A stretch of 64,000 bases of DNA, from positions 9,391,035 to 9,455,034 of the forward strand of contig NC_084471.1 of the NCBI RefSeq assembly GCF_027409185.1, written 5' to 3'. The stretch comes from Cynocephalus volans (lineage: Eukaryota > Chordata > Mammalia > Dermoptera > Cynocephalidae). Positions 42,071-64,000 of this stretch are shown here, in pieces (the first letter of the stretch is position 1; each line of letters begins with the position of its first letter). The notes under the pieces are model-generated. The model saw only the letters and a program-made list of their open reading frames with translations, was not told the DNA's origin and made no database searches. The position numbers and the translations under genes were made by a program.

Positions 42071-42078
42071 GTAATAAA
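42055..42078 (+). terminator. CHADL: Candidate CHADL polyadenylation signals in a SINE tail
   Basis: AATAAA occurs at 42055, 42061 and 42073, the first canonical hexamers on the + strand after the CHADL stop 1.5 kb upstream. Use of these sites is inferred. Confidence 0.4.
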
Positions 42079-42344
42079 GGTGAACCAGTTTCACCTTAGA
42101 AGCCAGACTTGGAACTACCACTAATGATAACGGTATTAACCTCAGCTAACACTCACATGGCACTGACTTTCAGCAGCATCAGTGTGCCTTCTCCCTGCCT
42201 CTCCCTCCCTGGGGAGGCTGGCATTGACACTGAACTTGGCTCAAGAGTGGAAGTTTTGATGAGCCCACCTCCAAGTCAGGTCTTTAGTTAGAAGGGGAAG
42301 ACACCCCTGCCTACTCCCACCCTGTACAGTATGGTGGCTGTGGC

Positions 42345-42384
42345 AGGAATCAGGACCTCTCAGGCAGGAATCAGGACCTCTCAG
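42345..42384 (+). repeat. 20-bp tandem duplication
   Basis: GCAGGAATCAGGACCTCTCA occurs twice in direct succession. Confidence 0.93.
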
Positions 42385-43923
42385 ACCATTTGATCCAGCC
42401 ACCCTTTCTGATATGGAGATATTCCACCCAGTGCCAGCCTGGAATTCTGGGTTACAGTGGTGGTTTCCTCCCAGGAATACAAAAGAATTGGAGGCTAAGG
42501 GCCCTTATCTTGGGGACCATACAGGACTCTGAGCCCTGGCAGAGTGTTCCAGGCTGGGGGTGTACCCCCTGCTGAAGGCACAAGGCTGGACCACATCTGC
42601 CTCAGTTTCCCTTGAGGCCCCAACATCTAGCTTGGTGCCTGGCACATGGGAGAGGCTTAATAATGTTGAGTGAAATGAATGACCAAGTACTGGAATCCCA
42701 CTGTTGTCATTCAACAGTTGTAAATTTAAGCAACCAACTTAGTAAACTTTCTTGAGGCTTCCTTTTTCTCACAGGATTACTGTGAAGATAAAATAAGCTA
42801 TTTAAATGTGTATCTAATCTAGTGCTTGGTGTATGAGGCTCTTGTTATAAATGGTAGTTCCCTTGCCTCTGCTTTCCCTCAGACAGAGGTTGTAGACTGG
42901 GTAATCTTGTGTTTGGATTTGGTCTCAGTTGTACCAGGATCCCCTGCAGGTCCTCAGGCAGGGGACGCAGGGAGTGAAGAGGGGTTTAGGACAATGTGTC
43001 CCAGTCAGGGGTCATACTGCTGTGAGACTCCAAGACCTTTAGTTCTATCCAAAGGTAGCCTGAGTCACAAGGCTCACTGCACCTTGAGTAAAAATTCCCA
43101 AGAGGTCAACATTTCCATCTGTGACAAATCAAATTTATCTTTAGGCACCAGCAACACAAGTCATGTCCACACTTCCATTTCCACCCACTCATCGAGACCG
43201 GGCCTGAGCGGGCACTAGGGACAGACAAGACACAGGCTCTGCCTTTGTGGAACTCAGTCTTGGGGAAAGGGAAAGGCAGAAGCATAAACAGGGACAGTAT
43301 GCTAGGTGGTGGTTATGGAGATGGAGATGCTCAAGAGATGACAGGTGGTGTTTATTCTTGATTGCTTTGCATACTCTTGAAGTTCTCATTTGGTCTACAG
43401 AAGTGGTACTGTGGTGGTATATCAGAATACACTCTGCAAGAAACAAATCTTACACATTGGACTTCAGTAAACAAGGGATTTAATTGTCTCATACAAGTTA
43501 AGCTGGGGAGGCTAGTCCAGGGCTGGAATGGCAGCCAAGCACATCCTCTGGTTCTGCCATCCTCATCGCAGGGTCTCTACTCAAGGCACCTCTAGGTATG
43601 GCTTCTTCATTCAGGGAGGAACTAAATGCCAAAATGGCATACAAGCCTAATTTTCCCAGAAGCTCTTCAGTCAGAATTGGATCTCTTAACTGAAAAGGCA
43701 TCTGAGATGATGAATTATTAGCTGGACTCCATGAGCAGGTAGCAGAGCCACAGTGCACACCTGGGCTGTCTTCCTCCTGATGTCCTCCTTTAGGGGCAGA
43801 TACCACTGGCCTATCACTGCCCGTCTTGGAGATGGTGTGTGTGATGGCAGGGGGAGAAGGCATTGCCCCTCTGATCTGAGACCTGCCTCACTCCTCTGGT
43901 CCTATTCCCAAACCTATTAACTT

Positions 43924-44066
43924 TTTTTTTTTTTTTTTTGTCTTTTTCGTGACTGGTACTCAGCCAGTGAGTGCACCGGCCATTCCTATATAGGATCCGA
44001 ACCCGCGGCGGGAGCGACGCTGCGCTCCCTGCGCCGCACTCTCCCGAGTGCGCCACGGGCTCGGCC
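43924..44066 (-). repeat. GC-rich hairpin-type SINE with target-site duplication
   Basis: A minus-strand copy. A 16-bp duplication, CCAAACCTATTAACTT, flanks it at 43908-43923 and 44067-44082. The T run on the left is its A tail. Confidence 0.93.
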
Positions 44067-45307
44067 CCAAACCTATTAACTTATTGAGGAAATCAGGCTG
44101 CCCCAACAGGCCACTCTCTGGTCCTGATCTCTGCACGGTGTGGGGCTGCCTAGTGCCTCTAGCAAGAGACAGCATCAAGTTCTCTCTGAACCTGCCGAGA
44201 AATGCCCAGGCCCAGGCCCCAGTCCCATGATGACTGGAAACCTGCATCCCCATCTCAAGGATGAACCCAAATAACCTGGATCCTGAGCAAACCCAGTCAG
44301 CACATCTCAGCAAGCAGAAGAGATGGACAGCCTGCCAGACCAGTGCACAGGCCACCCACACAAGGGCTTGAGGGGCAACAGCAGGCCTGGAAGGCAGCTG
44401 GATGTCCAGCATAGCTGCAGCCTTGCAGGAAAGATATAGGGACCTACTCAGCACCACACCGCCTCTATCCAAAAACGGAGGTGAAAAGAGGGCTGAGGAT
44501 GGCAGTAGCCTCCACTTTGGGTTCCAGGAAGAGGAGCCACTGAGGAGACAGGACTCATCAGAAAAAGGGGAGTTTCAAGGGAGAATGGGAAAAAGAAAAG
44601 CAGGTGAAATATGGGCAAGCACTAGGTGAACTTCTAGAATATAGTTCGAGAGGAGTGGGGAGAGAAAATAAGGACTTAAGGATTTGGACAGCGAGGAAAA
44701 GCAGCCAGGAAGTGTAGATTACCCCTCCCTTCTTCCCTCCTTCAGGCAAGCCAGTGGGAGAAAGGGTGAAAGAGCCTCCCCAGGGCCACCTCAGCCAGCA
44801 CGCCTGGTGCACGGCCTCATGACTCTCTGGCAAGGCCATTCCTGACCCTGATTAACAGGGAGAGGGGAATGAAAATGACAGGTCCCACCCAAGCTAGGTC
44901 CAGAGCAGGTGAGGCTCAGTGGTGGGGCCTCCATCACACGGGCGGGGCTCACTATCCCATCCTGCTGCCATAAGCCCCCCACACCAAGTCTGTCCCAGGG
45001 GCAGAGGCCCCTGCAAGCCTCCCGTCACTGTTCCTGTTAGGAAATGAGAGTCAGTGGTTATGCCAAAAGAGAAAACAGGTCAAGGCCACCTCACAAGTCA
45101 CCAAAACCCACATCCTGATCCCCGCTTTTCAGCTGCCTGTAAAAGCTGGGTCCCCAAAGTCCCTAGAGTGCTAGGAGGAGCAGAGCACCAACTCAAGAGG
45201 CAAGAGAGGCATTCTACTTGATTAGATTTTTAGGTAGAGGCTGCTCCCCTCATACCACTTGCTGTCAACCAGGGGACATTATACTGCTCAGAGAGCTGCT
45301 CCAGAAC

Positions 45308-45313
45308 TTTATT
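45308..45313 (-). terminator. L3MBTL2: L3MBTL2 polyadenylation signal
   Basis: TTTATT on the + strand reads AATAAA on the minus strand, about 660 bases past the stop. It is the first canonical hexamer downstream. If it is used, the 3' UTR includes the large microsatellite. Confidence 0.6.
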
Positions 45314-45338
45314 AACATGACTCACTTGGGGTGCACAT

Positions 45339-45567
<229 letters not shown>

Positions 45568-45973
45568 ATTGTCTTGTCTTCCAGTGTAACTGGGGCAGCG
45601 CTCACCCCTGGCACTTGAGGGGTGTGGAGGGAGGTAAGCAAGAGCAGACAGCCCAGAAGCCAGGGTTCCACCTCCGGAAACTCAGGTTGGAGAGGAGGCT
45701 GTTCACAGACAAGTTTGGGGGCCACAGGCAGCCCCAGTCACATAATGCCTTGCCAAAGGGGAGCAGAGGCACAAGGCGGGTCAAAGAAAACCCTAGACTC
45801 GTCCTTCAGAGCCCAGCCTTCACAGCACCAGGCATAATTTATCAAAAAGGCTCAGTCTCCAAACTAAAGTAGGGGGAGGGATGGTGGCAACAGAGAAGCC
45901 TGGGGGCCTCCCCTCCGCTCCACAGCCTGGGCTGGCTTCCAGCTAGGGACCAGGCTGGCAGCAGTGGGAAGGC

Positions 45974-62950
<16,977 letters not shown>

Positions 62951-64000
62951 CTAGTGGAAGGATGACACAAACCAGGCAGAAGGACTCGTGATTGGCTTTA
63001 GTGTATGGTGAGAGAAGCTGCAGACCAGCCCCCTTTCCAGTTCTTTGTTAACCCTTTTGGAAACCTTCTAAATATCCTTTTTGTAAGCACCAGGATCATT
63101 ATTCCGATATACACAACATTTCTCCACCACAACCCAACAGACAACAAGACAGAAAATATGTGTTAGGAATTCACCAGGCTCCTCTGTGGATTTATAAATG
63201 ATAATATTTTAACATGGTTCAAATAGAATACAACAATGTGAAAATATCCTCACTAAAACTTTCTAACCTCATTCTTCCCCACTCAGCATATGTACACCAA
63301 AATAATCTCAACTCGAAAACAATTTACTGTATCCACCAACCACAAAAAAAAAAAAAAAAAAAAAAAGTAAAAAGGGGCTGGCCAGTTACTCAACTGGTTA
63401 AAGCACAGCCTTATAACATGAAGGTCACAGGTTGGTGGCCAGCTGCTAAAACAAAAACAATTTAGGTCAAAGAAAAGTTAATTTATGACCCAGACTGCCC
63501 CAAGGAGGATTTAAGAGGCGGATGACACACAGATAGTGATGGCATAGTGGTATGCCACACATAGTGCTATATCCACAGCTTTGGATTCAGCTCTGATCCC
63601 AACTAGCTGTGGGTCCTTGGGCAAGTCATTTAACCTCTGTGGGCCTCGATTTTCTCATCTATAAAATAAGAAAAATATTTGGCTCACAGAATGTGAAATA
63701 TAAATGAGAGATTTATACATGAATCCACCTAGCGTGTGGCAGAAATGGTGTGAAGCAAGGTGAAGAGTTTGGGCTCTGGGCCAGGGCTCAAATACCATCT
63801 CTAGTGCTTACTAGCTGTAGGACCTGCAGCGAATCAATCTCTCAGTGACTCAATTTCCACATCTATAAAGTGAGGACAATACCAATTATTTCATAAGATT
63901 TGGGGGAGAAGTACTCTTAAGAGATAATACAGGTAAAGCATTGAGAAAAGTGACTTGCACATAGTAAATGCTCAATAAATGTTGGCAATTATTATTGGTT
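62951..64000 (-). other. L3MBTL2 intron 1 (partial)
   Basis: No first exon or CpG island is seen to the right edge, so exon 1 lies outside. The stretch holds a SINE monomer (63374-63460) and two minus-strand MIR relics (about 63535-63720 and 63760-63990). Confidence 0.65.
63374..63460 (+). repeat. tRNA-Ile-derived SINE, monomer
   Basis: It begins GGGGCTGGCCAGTTACTCAA, contains CTTATAACATGAAGGTCACA, has a shortened T arm and ends GTGGCCAGCTGC. Confidence 0.87.

Larger units (their letters stand above)
40562..45285. other. CHADL 3' UTR and region between convergent genes
   Basis: No further coding sequence is supported. The CHADL 3' UTR probably runs to about 42.1 kb, where the first AATAAA lies in a SINE tail. 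41.23-41.84 kb is an old repeat split by a SINE. 42.3-43.9 and 44.1-45.2 kb look unique. Confidence 0.55.

Overview
The window is mammalian nuclear DNA: three multi-exon genes with GT-AG introns, CpG-rich gene starts, MIR and L1 relics, and many tRNA-derived SINEs. The gene order is RANGAP1 (+), CHADL (+), L3MBTL2 (-), the block found on human chromosome 22q13, read here in the opposite direction. The organism is probably a colugo (Dermoptera). The dominant SINEs descend from tRNA-Ile as monomers and dimers, like the CYN/t-SINE families described from colugos, and I see no Alu, rodent B1/B2, carnivore or equine SINE. That identification rests on remembered repeat families, not on a search.

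Left part (1-28.5 kb): a CpG island at the left edge is the probable RANGAP1 promoter and first non-coding exon. Fifteen coding exons between 2507 and 27556 splice to a 582-residue Ran GTPase-activating protein with an LRR domain, an acidic tract and a C-terminal SUMO-acceptor domain. A canonical AATAAA lies at 28499. The sequence from 28.5 to 33.8 kb is intergenic, and 30-33.4 kb of it is almost solid retroelement.

Middle (33.8-40.6 kb): CHADL starts in a mini-exon that carries only 8 coding bases (33825-33832). Four more coding exons follow, including a very GC-rich 1.7-kb LRR exon. The product is a secreted protein of 776 residues with two LRR modules.

Right part (45.3-64 kb): L3MBTL2 runs on the minus strand, convergent with CHADL. 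Exons 2 to 17 are present and every exon junction is in phase. They supply residues 9-705 of a Polycomb-type four-MBT-repeat protein. Exon 1, with the first few residues, lies beyond the right edge. A long GC/CA/CT microsatellite sits in the predicted 3' UTR.

The three genes do not form a pathway. RANGAP1 acts in nuclear transport, CHADL in the extracellular matrix and L3MBTL2 in chromatin repression. I found no CRISPR array, operon, virus-like gene, intact tRNA gene or new gene system. The most interesting non-genic content is the SINE population: a GC-rich, hairpin-bearing subtype, exact target-site duplications, nested insertions, and a SINE tail that supplies the first polyadenylation signal downstream of CHADL.
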